Shown: positions 1-5,590 of the stretch, piece after piece
Numbering within the stretch: position 1 is the first letter of the stretch
How the letters are laid out: each line of letters begins with the position of its first letter
Assembly: GCA_020859725.1 (NCBI GenBank)
Contig: JAJBVR010000051.1
Coordinates: forward strand, 1-5,590
Reading direction: 5' to 3'
Length of the DNA: 5,590 bases
Origin: Clostridiales bacterium
GTDB lineage: Bacteria > Bacillota > Clostridia > Oscillospirales > Acutalibacteraceae
Made by a program: the position numbers and the translations under genes
The notes under the pieces: model-generated
The model's database searches: none
What the model saw: only the letters and a program-made list of their open reading frames with translations
Told to the model about the DNA's origin: nothing

Positions 1-1
1 G

Positions 2-1135
2 GAAGAACAGATTATATCCATAGCGCTGGATGATGATACCTGCGAACAGTATCGCAATCCCGGTGAGCTTTCAAAGTTCATTCGATCAAAAATTGTTAAC
101 AAGGAAATGTACTATATCCTCATAGATGAAGTGCAGTACGCAATCACAAAACAGGAGCTTGAAAATCCGGAAGATATTAAGTTATATAATGTTTTGAATG
201 GGTTAATGCGTCTTCGCAATGTAGATATTTATGTTACCGGCAGTAATTCCAAGCTGCTTTCTCAGGATGTGATGACTGCATTTAGAGGCAGAGGCGATCA
301 AGTGCAGGTGTTTCCATTGTCGTTTAAGGAATACTACGATTTTTTCGGCGGGGATAAATCGGAAGCCTATGAGAATTATGCTCTTTATGGAGGGATGCCG
401 CAGCTCATATCTTTCAAGCGTGATGAGGAAAAGGTTAAGTATCTGAAGAATCTTTTTTTGGAAGTTTATTTTAAAGACATTAGCGAGCGGTATATGGTGA
501 AGCTCCCTGATGTGCTGGCTGAGCTTACAGACGCTTTATGTTCTTCCATAGGTTCACTTACAAATGCAAAGAAGATTGCCGATACTTTAAGTACGGTAAA
601 GAACATCAAGGTATCTACAAGCACAATCGCAAAATACTTGGAATATCTGATTGAGTCGTTTCTGTTCAGCGAAGCGAAAAGATATGATGTAAAAGGCAAA
701 AAGTATTTTGAGTATCCTCTTAAATACTATTGCACGGATATAGGACTCCGCAACGCAAGGCTTAATTTCAGGCAGCAGGAAGAAACGCATATAATGGAAA
801 ACATCATCTATAATGAACTGATTTGCCGGGGATACTCTGTGGATGTCGGTGTTGTTGAAGTTGCTGAAAATAATGAGGGCAAGAAAACGAGAAAGCAGTG
901 TGAGATTGACTTTGTTGTAAATATGGGTTCAAAAAGATATTATATTCAGTCCGCCTTGTCCGTCAGTGATCCTGACAAAATGACAACCGAGTTAAGACCG
1001 TTAAAGAACACGAAAGATTTCTTTAAGAAGATTATCATCTCCAAAACCCACGCAAAGACATGGACGGATGAGGACGGCATTGTCCATATAGGATTGTATG
1101 ACTTTCTGCTAAATACAAACTCTTTAGAAGCATAA
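2..1135 (+). CDS. AAA+ ATPase with C-terminal DUF4143 domain, 5' end outside window
   Basis: The reading frame is open from base 2, so the first ATG inside the window (107) is internal. The visible part is 377 residues; the Walker A end is missing upstream. The Walker B strand YYILIDEVQ starts at the ATG at 107. It is followed by a sensor-type segment VTGSNSKLLS and a GRGDQ segment with a likely arginine finger, the usual order in AAA_14 domains. After the LYGGMPQ linker comes the DUF4143 half, with a degenerate PD-(D/E)xK-nuclease-like pattern: a conserved Glu in ENIIYNEL, then EIDFVV (about 902-919), then YIQSAL, where the catalytic lysine of true nucleases is absent, as is usual in this family. 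Such proteins are common in accessory regions of gut bacteria, and their cellular role is not established. The next gene starts 22 bases downstream, so the two are probably co-transcribed. Family is sure; function is unknown. Confidence 0.9.
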   Translation, partial: EEQIISIALDDDTCEQYRNPGELSKFIRSKIVNKEMYYILIDEVQYAITKQELENPEDIKLYNVLNGLMRLRNVDIYVTGSNSKLLSQDVMTAFRGRGDQVQVFPLSFKEYYDFFGGDKSEAYENYALYGGMPQLISFKRDEEKVKYLKNLFLEVYFKDISERYMVKLPDVLAELTDALCSSIGSLTNAKKIADTLSTVKNIKVSTSTIAKYLEYLIESFLFSEAKRYDVKGKKYFEYPLKYYCTDIGLRNARLNFRQQEETHIMENIIYNELICRGYSVDVGVVEVAENNEGKKTRKQCEIDFVVNMGSKRYYIQSALSVSDPDKMTTELRPLKNTKDFFKKIIISKTHAKTWTDEDGIVHIGLYDFLLNTNSLEA

Positions 1136-1157
1136 AGCGATTGATGAGGCGAAATAA

Positions 1158-1995
1158 GTGAGCAAGAGATACACACAGGAAGAATTAAAAGAATATTTCT
1201 ATGAAGCATTATCTATGTTCAACGAAGCGTTTGACACAGAGATTACACCTGAAACTGTTGTTGTGGATTTTTTTCACACCCGGCAGCGGGCTTGCTGTAT
1301 ATAGGAGCTTTTGTGAGAAATACTTTCCGGGCAGATATGAGAAACAGCACGAAGCCGAGGGATATTTTGAATCTACGGGTGCAGAAGCCTTTGTAGGAGA
1401 CAAACAGTATGGCGTTCTTATCAGATCGGATATAGACTTTACTCTTGGAGAGGTGCTGATGATCTTTCTGCACGAAATATCACATCTGTTTTGTACGAAG
1501 AATGAAATTGACGGTGGAGATTTCTACAATAAATATTGTATGGGCAGCGGCGAAGAAGATGGATTTTTTAATGCAGGATATGCCGTATGTAGAGAAGCTA
1601 TTGCAGACATAATGGCGGACGCAGTGATGTCTGATTATGCTGCCATGACACTTGGGATGGTTACACCTGAAATCAGAAACTACTATGATCGTCTTTGCTC
1701 TCAAAATTCAGAAGCTAAAAAATGTACGTCGCTCATCATCGGATATATCATGATTTCCAAAGAAGTATCCGGGACAGAAGATTGGAAAACTGCTCAAAAA
1801 GCAATCAAGGGCAAGATAAAGATTAACAATGACATTTTAATGGAAATACTGCGGCTTGTTTTTGAAAAACTTCACCAATCTCCCTTTTTGAGAATTACGC
1901 CGGAGTTTATTAAAGAACTTGGTTTTCTTTATACCGAGCTTATTACATTTAGAGCATTTGAAAACAGATGTACTGAGCAAAAATGGAATAATTAA
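1158..1995 (+). pseudogene. HEXXH zinc metallopeptidase-like gene broken by a one-base frameshift
   Basis: A GTG at 1158 with GAGG 8 bases upstream (1146-1149) opens a frame reading MSKRYTQEELKEYFYEAL. It runs to a stop at 1302. Removing one T from the seven-T run at 1268-1274 joins it smoothly (VVVDFF-TPGSGLAVYRS) to the frame that ends at 1995, giving 278 residues. In that reconstruction HEISH is at residues 105-109 (1471-1485) and REAIADIMADA has its Glu at about 146. This is the zinc-binding His, His and downstream Glu arrangement of gluzincin-like peptidases such as the ImmA/IrrE and ArdC groups. No signal peptide or membrane segment is seen, so it would act in the cytoplasm. An ATG at 1201 exists in the second frame, but its first 25 or so residues are out-of-frame readings of the real start. 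The substrate is unknown. The break may be real decay, a phase-variable tract, or a sequencing error. Confidence 0.72.
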
Positions 1996-1999
1996 AGAT

Positions 2000-2033
2000 G
2001 AGGTGTCGGTTAGAACTGACACCTCTTTTCTTT
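2000..2033 (+). terminator. Rho-independent terminator after the ATPase/peptidase pair
   Basis: GAGGTGTC at 2000-2007 pairs with GACACCTC at 2018-2025. The stem extends inward through a G-U pair and GTT/AAC, leaving a very tight loop. The T-rich tract TTTTCTTT follows at 2026-2033. The hairpin begins four bases after the peptidase stop codon and separates this unit from the repressor gene. Confidence 0.9.
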
Positions 2034-2047
2034 CGCCCAAAATCGTA

Positions 2048-2075
2048 TTGAAAATTTTAGAAAATGAAGTATAAT
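2048..2075 (+). promoter_or_regulatory. Sigma-A type promoter of the LexA-like gene
   Basis: The -35 box TTGAAA (2048-2053) and the perfect -10 box TATAAT (2070-2075) are separated by 16 bases. Transcription should start near 2082, at the left edge of the palindrome described next. It lies just after the upstream terminator, so the repressor gene is an independent unit. Confidence 0.85.
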
Positions 2076-2080
2076 AGACT

Positions 2081-2105
2081 TATCTGAAACACAGTGTCTC
2101 AGATA
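2081..2105 (+). promoter_or_regulatory. 25-bp near-perfect palindrome, probable autoregulatory operator
   Basis: The arms are TATCTGA (2081-2087) and TCAGATA (2099-2105), with inner half-sites ACAC (2089-2092) and GTGT (2094-2097) around a central A. Only the pair at 2088/2098 breaks the symmetry. The site covers the expected transcription start, so a protein bound here would block the promoter. It lies 22 bases before the start codon of a LexA-like repressor, which makes self-repression the natural reading. It does not match the Bacillus-type SOS box (CGAAC-N4-GTTCG). Confidence 0.75.
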
Positions 2106-2127
2106 GAAAAAGACGAGGTACATTCCT

Positions 2128-2760
2128 ATGAGAAGCAAGAGTCCCAAATTGATGGATAAGATACTAAAGTTCGCCGAAGGATATTATCTTGATAACGGTC
2201 ACTCTCCGGCTACTTCCACGATTGCGACAGAACTTGGCATATCAAGAGCAACGGCGTACAGATATTTAGTTGAAATGAACGACAGAGGAATGGTCGAGTA
2301 TGACGGTCAGGATATTCAGACGGATGTAACAAGAAAACTGAATAATGAAATTAACCGTACTGCCATTGTTGGCTCTGTTCCCTGTGGTACTCCGGAGTAC
2401 AAGGAAGAAAACATTGAGGAGTATGTATCACTTCCGACTGCTATTTTCGGCAAAGGCGATTTCTTTATATTAAGAGCCAGTGGACAATCAATGATTGAAG
2501 CAGGAATAGATGATGGTGATCTTGTAGTCGTCAGAAAACAGATGTATGCCGATGAGGGCGATATTATCGTTGCTCTTGTAGATAACCAAAATACTTTAAA
2601 ACGTTTTTACCGAGATGAGAAAAATAAGAAGATTATTCTTCATCCTGAAAACAGACGAATGAAGGATATTATCGTAGACGAGTGTTTTATTCAAGGAGTG
2701 GCTTGCCACATTATTAAGGCTTGTCTGCTTATATTCTTGGGTGTATTTGGGGCTTTTTGA
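2128..2760 (+). CDS. LexA-like self-cleaving repressor (S24 family), tail replaced by IS sequence
   Basis: The 210-residue protein has the LexA layout. A winged helix-turn-helix fills residues about 7-60 (SPATSTIATELGISRATAYR is the recognition part). A linker follows, then an S24 autoprotease domain. The cleavage bond is Cys86-Gly87 in GSVPCGTP, the nucleophile is Ser121 in ASGQSM, and the general base is Lys158 in NTLKRF. The spacing matches E. coli LexA (84/85, 119, 156). Cys-Gly instead of Ala-Gly also occurs in UmuD. The ATG at 2128 has GAGG (2115-2118) upstream. Residues from about 198 onward (CLLIFLGVFGAF) are not repressor sequence but antisense reading of an IS fragment, so the native C-terminus is lost by a few residues. 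All catalytic parts are present and it may still work. The adjacent palindrome and the mobile context suggest an element-borne repressor rather than the cell's SOS LexA, but this is not certain. Confidence 0.88.
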   Translation: MRSKSPKLMDKILKFAEGYYLDNGHSPATSTIATELGISRATAYRYLVEMNDRGMVEYDGQDIQTDVTRKLNNEINRTAIVGSVPCGTPEYKEENIEEYVSLPTAIFGKGDFFILRASGQSMIEAGIDDGDLVVVRKQMYADEGDIIVALVDNQNTLKRFYRDEKNKKIILHPENRRMKDIIVDECFIQGVACHIIKACLLIFLGVFGAF

Positions 2761-2766
2761 AGACAT
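2719..2766 (-). pseudogene. IS3-family transposase OrfA, N-terminal fragment
   Basis: Only MSSKSPKYTQEYKQT survives, from the ATG at 2766 with an excellent ribosome binding site at 2782-2775. The KYTQEYKQ pattern is the typical beginning of IS3/IS150-type OrfA helix-turn-helix proteins. After Thr15 the frame enters the 3' end of the LexA-like gene on the opposite strand, so the breakpoint is near 2720. The fragment cannot make a working transposase. Confidence 0.68.
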
Positions 2767-2812
2767 TTTTTATTCCTCCTTTTCCTGTCTTCTATTATAT
2801 CTTACTTGTCCA
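2719..2812 (-). mobile_element. Truncated 5' end of an IS3-family insertion sequence
   Basis: Read on the minus strand from 2812, the segment starts TGGACAAGTAAGATATAATA. It then has AAAGGAGG (2782-2775), an 8-base spacer and an ATG (2766-2764) opening an IS3-type OrfA. The TG terminus with a -10 box (TATAAT, 2799-2794) but no -35 box at the right distance fits IS3-family left ends, where the -35 is supplied only when the ends join in a circle. The inner end is cut after about 15 codons and abuts the LexA-like gene. The outer end abuts an ICE gene fragment. No right end of the IS is in the window. The exact terminus at 2812 is inferred from the TG and could be off by some bases. Confidence 0.68.
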
Positions 2813-3403
2813 CTTTTTTATTATATATCCACCGTTCCTCTCTGGAATATGCGCAAGGAGTATGAAGCCGATGTAATTGAAACGCTGGAAAGCACTTTCG
2901 GAGAAATCGAAAACAAAGTTGATCTTGCGGAAGCCATTATGGGAGCGGCAAGAAATGCCGCCGAGGACAATCTGCCCGACTATATCCGAGATTTGCTGTA
3001 TTCGGTAAACGACAGCTTTTTGGAAGGACTGGACGAGGATAATATCGGCTCTCTGTATCGGGAGGTCGTTACCAACAGCGTGGCGTATATGATGATGTCC
3101 CGGCTCGGCATTGACACGGAAAGCTATTTTGAGGACGATGATTTCCGGGATGTTACTAACTTTAATACGCAGGAAACGCTCAATGCGCTTGGTTTTGCCA
3201 CAAGCGACATTGCGGAAATGGGATTATCTGAGATAGCAAAGACCGTTATGGCTTTGGATCGGCAAAATCGCATAATTGCCGGTCAGAATAGAAATGAGTA
3301 CAATAAGGTTGAAAATAAAACCGAAAGGAGCTTTAGCGATGAACGAACTGACCTACACAATGCTGCAAAATTTCTCCCTAAATTCTCCATAAAAAAGAAA
3401 TGA
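2813..3403 (+). pseudogene. Internal fragment of a large ICE protein (ArdC/helicase megaprotein type)
   Basis: From about 2813 the plus strand codes in one frame to a stop at 3403. The segments EADVIETLES, LAEAIMGAARNAAEDNLPDY, NSVAYMMMSRLGIDTESYF, FNTQETLNALGFATSDIAEM and TERSFSDERTDLHNA are, from memory of the family, characteristic of the very long antirestriction/helicase proteins of Tn1549-like and related clostridial ICEs. The frame stays open back to an ATG at 2741, but the stretch before 2813 is antisense to the IS fragment and is not part of this gene. An ATG at 2849 exists but has no ribosome binding site. The family-like sequence stops after HNA (about 3365), and the last residues (AKFLPKFSIKKK) look foreign. 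Both ends are thus missing from a protein normally over a thousand residues. Codon use is somewhat more GC-rich than in the flanking genes, which fits a separate origin. It is unlikely to be functional. Confidence 0.7.
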
Positions 3404-3435
3404 TGCAAAAATCATCATACTATTCGTCAGTGAGC

Positions 3436-3480
3436 TTATAAAATCAGGCGGAGTTTCGGTTCAAACCAAAACTCCGCCTG
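3436..3480 (-). terminator. Rho-independent terminator of yebC
   Basis: CAGGCGGAGTTT (3445-3456) and AAACTCCGCCTG (3469-3480) form a 12-bp GC-rich stem. After one mismatch an inner GGT/ACC pairing closes on a TCAA loop. On the minus strand the stem is followed by ATTTTATAA (3444-3436), and it starts five bases after the yebC stop codon. The plus-strand side also has a weak T-rich flank, so it may act in both directions. Confidence 0.88.
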
Positions 3481-3485
3481 TTAAT

Positions 3486-4262
3486 TTATACGGAAAAGTG
3501 AATTGATTTTTTTATTATTTTTTCATCATGTGCGTTTTCATTTTCACAGTTATGCCATATAGCCTGCACATCATCATTTTCTTCAAACATTTCAATCATT
3601 CTGCTCATCTTCTGCATATCCTCTTTGCTCTCAAGCCTTGTGTAGGTAGCAGGAATATAAGCAGGCTCACTGGATATAATTTTATATCCTTTATTTTCAA
3701 GATCATCACGAATGGCGCCCACATCATTTGCTTCGGTTCGGATTTCAAACACATCATCGTCATCTGTTATAAAATCCGTTGCACCCGCGTCAAGCGCGTC
3801 CATCATAAGCGTATCTTCGTCAACGTCCTCTTTCTCTATTAATATAACTCCTTCTCTTGTAAACATAAATGTTACAGAACCCGAAGTACCCATATTTCCG
3901 CCTGCTTTATCAAAATAATGCCTTACCTCGCCTGCGGTTCTGTTTCTGTTATCGGTTAATGCCTCAACAACAACGGCAACTCCGCTTGGACCGTATCCCT
4001 CGTATATAATTTCTTCATAGTCCGCTCCGCCGTTTTCACCGGCAGCTTTTTTCAGCATTCTTTCAATATTGTCATTGGGCACATTGTTTTGCTTTGCTTT
4101 TGCTATAACATCTTTAAGCTTAGTATTAATGCTTGGGTCTGCTCCTCCGTTTTTAACAGCCACGGAAAGCTCACGCCCTATTTTTGTGAATACTTTGGCT
4201 CTGGCGGCATCGTTTGCTCCTTTTTTTCTTTTGATTGTGCTCCATTTGGAATGTCCGCTCAA
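3486..4262 (-). CDS. yebC: YebC/PmpR (TACO1-like) family translation factor
   Basis: The 258-residue product has the full YebC signature: SGHSKWSTIKRKKGANDAAR at the start, NNVPNDNIERMLKKA in the first domain, YEEIIYEGYGPSGVAVVVEA, LTDNRNRTAGEVRHYFDKAG, and GGNMGTSGSVTFMF. It ends with the usual acidic DDVQAIWHNC. Members were long annotated as transcriptional regulators. More recent work on the family and on mitochondrial TACO1 supports a role on the ribosome, helping translation through proline-rich stretches. The start is the TTG at 4262, which gives the canonical M-S-G-H-S-K-W and sits 9 bases after AAGGGAG. A TTG at 4271 directly abuts that site and is too close. The last 15 or so residues after NENAHDEK are Lys-rich and unusual, and follow a six-A run. 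The gene has its own promoter and terminator and is a stand-alone unit here. Confidence 0.96.
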   Translation of the reverse strand: MSGHSKWSTIKRKKGANDAARAKVFTKIGRELSVAVKNGGADPSINTKLKDVIAKAKQNNVPNDNIERMLKKAAGENGGADYEEIIYEGYGPSGVAVVVEALTDNRNRTAGEVRHYFDKAGGNMGTSGSVTFMFTREGVILIEKEDVDEDTLMMDALDAGATDFITDDDDVFEIRTEANDVGAIRDDLENKGYKIISSEPAYIPATYTRLESKEDMQKMSRMIEMFEENDDVQAIWHNCENENAHDEKIIKKSIHFSV

Positions 4263-4271
4263 ATAAATCAA

Positions 4272-4278
4272 CTCCCTT
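4272..4278 (-). promoter_or_regulatory. Ribosome binding site that fixes the yebC TTG start
   Basis: AAGGGAG on the minus strand lies 9 bases before the TTG at 4262 and touches the alternative TTG at 4271 with no spacer. Spacing and the canonical SGHSKW beginning both choose 4262. Confidence 0.85.
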
Positions 4279-4305
4279 ATTGATTAAAAATAAAAATCTG
4301 CACTA

Positions 4306-4334
4306 ATTTTACCATATATAAATATAGCTTTCAA
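4306..4334 (-). promoter_or_regulatory. Sigma-A type promoter of yebC
   Basis: On the minus strand TTGAAA (4334-4329) and TAAAAT (4311-4306) are separated by exactly 17 bases. The start of transcription should fall near 4299, giving a short leader of about 37 bases with no visible riboswitch or attenuator. The -35 box is only 27 bases past the stop codon of the upstream DUF4832 gene, and no terminator is seen between them, so some read-through from upstream is possible. Confidence 0.82.
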
Positions 4335-4360
4335 GATAAATTTGATGTGATTTGTTTGAA

Positions 4361-5590
4361 TCAATTAAAATGCTGTATTCCGTTTTCAAATTCAGCAGAA
4401 TTGGCAAATCGAACATATACACCGTTGTTTTTGAAGGCGTCCATCTTTACTCCGAGCGGTTCAAAATTTTCAGGTATGTTTATTTTGTATTTTACAGTGC
4501 TTTTCGGTTGAAGTGATTCTTTGTCGTAGTTTTTAATTTCCTGTTCAAGCAAGTCACCGCTCTTTTTCTCTTTAAATATTACTGCAAAGTAATTAAAGCA
4601 ATGCGGTGCGGCAAATCCGTAATTTGTAACTGCAAGATTAAGTATACCGTTATTTGCTGAACATTCGGTAATTGCAAGCTGGTATCCCAAATGAAATTTG
4701 ATTATATCATAAATACTCAGCTTTATTTCTTCTCCTTTTGAATTTTTAAATAAATGGGGATTAACGTTTATGCCGAGCGCTTCGGTTTCTTTGAGTGAAA
4801 GAAAATCGTTTTTCCATTTTTCAATACTGTTTTTTCTCCTTTTTCACAGTAATTATGCTCTAAAGAAAATGAGGTAAGTGAATATTTGAAAAGCTGTGTC
4901 AGCACATTTTTTCCGTTCAGCGAGTTAATCGGCGCGCCTGATTCTTTGTCGTCCATCAAAGCATATCCCCACGGCATTTCACCGTCATTAACGGTTTCTT
5001 TTATATGCTCAATCACTTTTTTAAATTTTTTCCTTTTATGCAAGGGAATAAAGCTCCATTTGTGATTCATATCTCCCACGATATAGTCATCATGAATACC
5101 TATAAACTTTTTAATATCCTTATTTGCAAGTTTCAGCATTTTATAAGTGCGCACCTGCGTATAAATCCCTTTGGGAGCGATTTTCGCTGCCTTGTTTATA
5201 ATTTTTTTAAAATAACGCCGCTTTAAATTGTGGTATGAATGCCCCTCTCCACAATAACCTATAATTCCGGTTTGCAGACAGTATAAAACAGCATCTATTA
5301 ATTCTCTTTTTTCCTCAAACCAGTTTTGAATTTGAATAAGGTGCTCAGCCACTGTTTTATAAGGAGCGTCATCTACATCTTCTGTTGAATAAGCAAATCT
5401 AAGTAAAATTCTTATATTGCTTTTTCTGAAAAAATTCAAAAAGTGATTCTATCTGACTAAATGCCTTAGCGTCAATTTTTTTATTTTTGTAGTTTGAAAG
5501 ATAAATATATACTTGGCAAAGCGTGGGTTTGTCGGCCCTATATTTTTTGATTATTTCTTTTGCTTTTTAAAAGGGTCTTCATTTGAAAGC
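4361..5590 (-). pseudogene. DUF4874/DUF4832 protein gene, three one-base frameshifts, 5' end outside window
   Basis: Read on the minus strand, four frame segments join into one family-like protein of about 409 visible residues. LSNEDPFKK shifts at the five-T run 5564-5568 (one base short) to AKEIIKKYRADKPTLCQVYI. This shifts at the six-A run 5429-5434 (one base extra) to FFRKSNIRILLRFAYSTED and the long central part. That shifts at the six-T run 4830-4835 (one base short) to NSIEKWKNDFLSLKETEALG and on to the stop at 4361. The DUF4874 half, a TIM-barrel, glycosidase-like domain, shows LLRFAY and LQTGIIGYCGEGH (5277-5239). The DUF4832 half shows HLGYQLAI (about 4693-4673), NLAVTNYGFA and near the end VYVRFANS. 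These families occur together, often in surface or polysaccharide-related proteins, with no proven reaction. Start and any signal peptide lie beyond 5590. Unless the three shifts are read errors, the gene is dead. Confidence 0.75.

Noticed and set aside
466..1209. Several minus-strand open frames of 67-87 codons opposite the ATPase gene
   Set aside because: They lack ribosome binding sites and family-like sequence and lie wholly antisense to a clear coding frame.
1201..1278. ATG at 1201 as the true start of the peptidase
   Set aside because: No ribosome binding site precedes it, and the same bases code in another frame from a GTG with a good site at 1158. The start MKHYLCSTKRLTQRLHLK is an out-of-frame reading.
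2794..2812. Complete promoter TGGACA/TATAAT on the minus strand in the IS fragment
   Set aside because: The boxes are only 7 bases apart, and nothing like a -35 lies at the correct distance. It fits the incomplete promoter of an IS3 left end instead.
3400..3418. Small hairpin ATGAT/ATCAT as a terminator of the ICE fragment
   Set aside because: Five AT-rich pairs with no T-tract are too weak to support a terminator.
3528..4283. Plus-strand open frames of 64-104 codons opposite yebC
   Set aside because: They are shadows of the highly conserved yebC frame and have no ribosome binding sites.
4361..4690. A separate 109-residue minus-strand gene starting at a TTG at 4690
   Set aside because: The frame stays open upstream to 4843 with DUF4832-like sequence and joins the neighbouring frame after one base is restored, so it is the 3' part of one larger gene.
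1..5590. CRISPR array, tRNA, rRNA, riboswitch or toxin-antitoxin pair
   Set aside because: No regularly spaced repeats, no tRNA-like TTCGA-type arm with acceptor pairing, no long structured leader, and no small gene pair were found on reading both strands.

Overview
The window looks like a piece of a low-to-mid GC Firmicutes genome, most likely a gut clostridium of the Oscillospiraceae/Ruminococcaceae type. The reasons are strong AGGAGG-type ribosome binding sites, TTGAAA/TATAAT promoters, a clostridial-type YebC, and gene content typical of clostridial integrative conjugative elements (ICEs). No species can be named from the sequence.

The left half (1 to about 3400, all plus strand) is accessory DNA in decay. 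It starts inside an AAA+ ATPase with a C-terminal DUF4143 domain, whose start lies outside the window. A HEXXH metallopeptidase gene follows 22 bases later and is broken by one extra T in a homopolymer. A strong terminator closes this pair. Next is a near-consensus promoter with a 25-bp near-perfect palindrome just after the -10 box, driving a LexA-like self-cleaving repressor (Cys86-Gly87, Ser121, Lys158). The last dozen codons of the repressor run into the truncated end of an IS3-family insertion sequence lying on the minus strand (about 2719-2812). Across the outer IS end lies an in-frame internal fragment of a large ICE protein (ArdC/helicase 'megaprotein' type), itself cut off near 3365. 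The stretch from 2700 to 3400 therefore reads as a scar of successive insertions and deletions inside a former mobile element.

The right half (3445-5590, minus strand) looks chromosomal. yebC has its own promoter, a TTG start set by its ribosome binding site, and a terminator hairpin that also marks the border with the mobile-element debris. Upstream of yebC, on the same strand, is a DUF4874/DUF4832 protein gene. It runs off the right edge and is split over four reading-frame segments by three one-base homopolymer changes.

The repressor, its palindrome and the IS/ICE junction belong to one history (element regulation, then decay). YebC is a housekeeping translation factor, and the DUF4832 gene is a separate, probably dead, locus. 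I see no complete new system. The points most worth a second look are the operator, the IS/LexA/ICE scar, and the striking fact that all four frame breaks are one-base homopolymer changes, which raises the question of assembly error against true pseudogenes.
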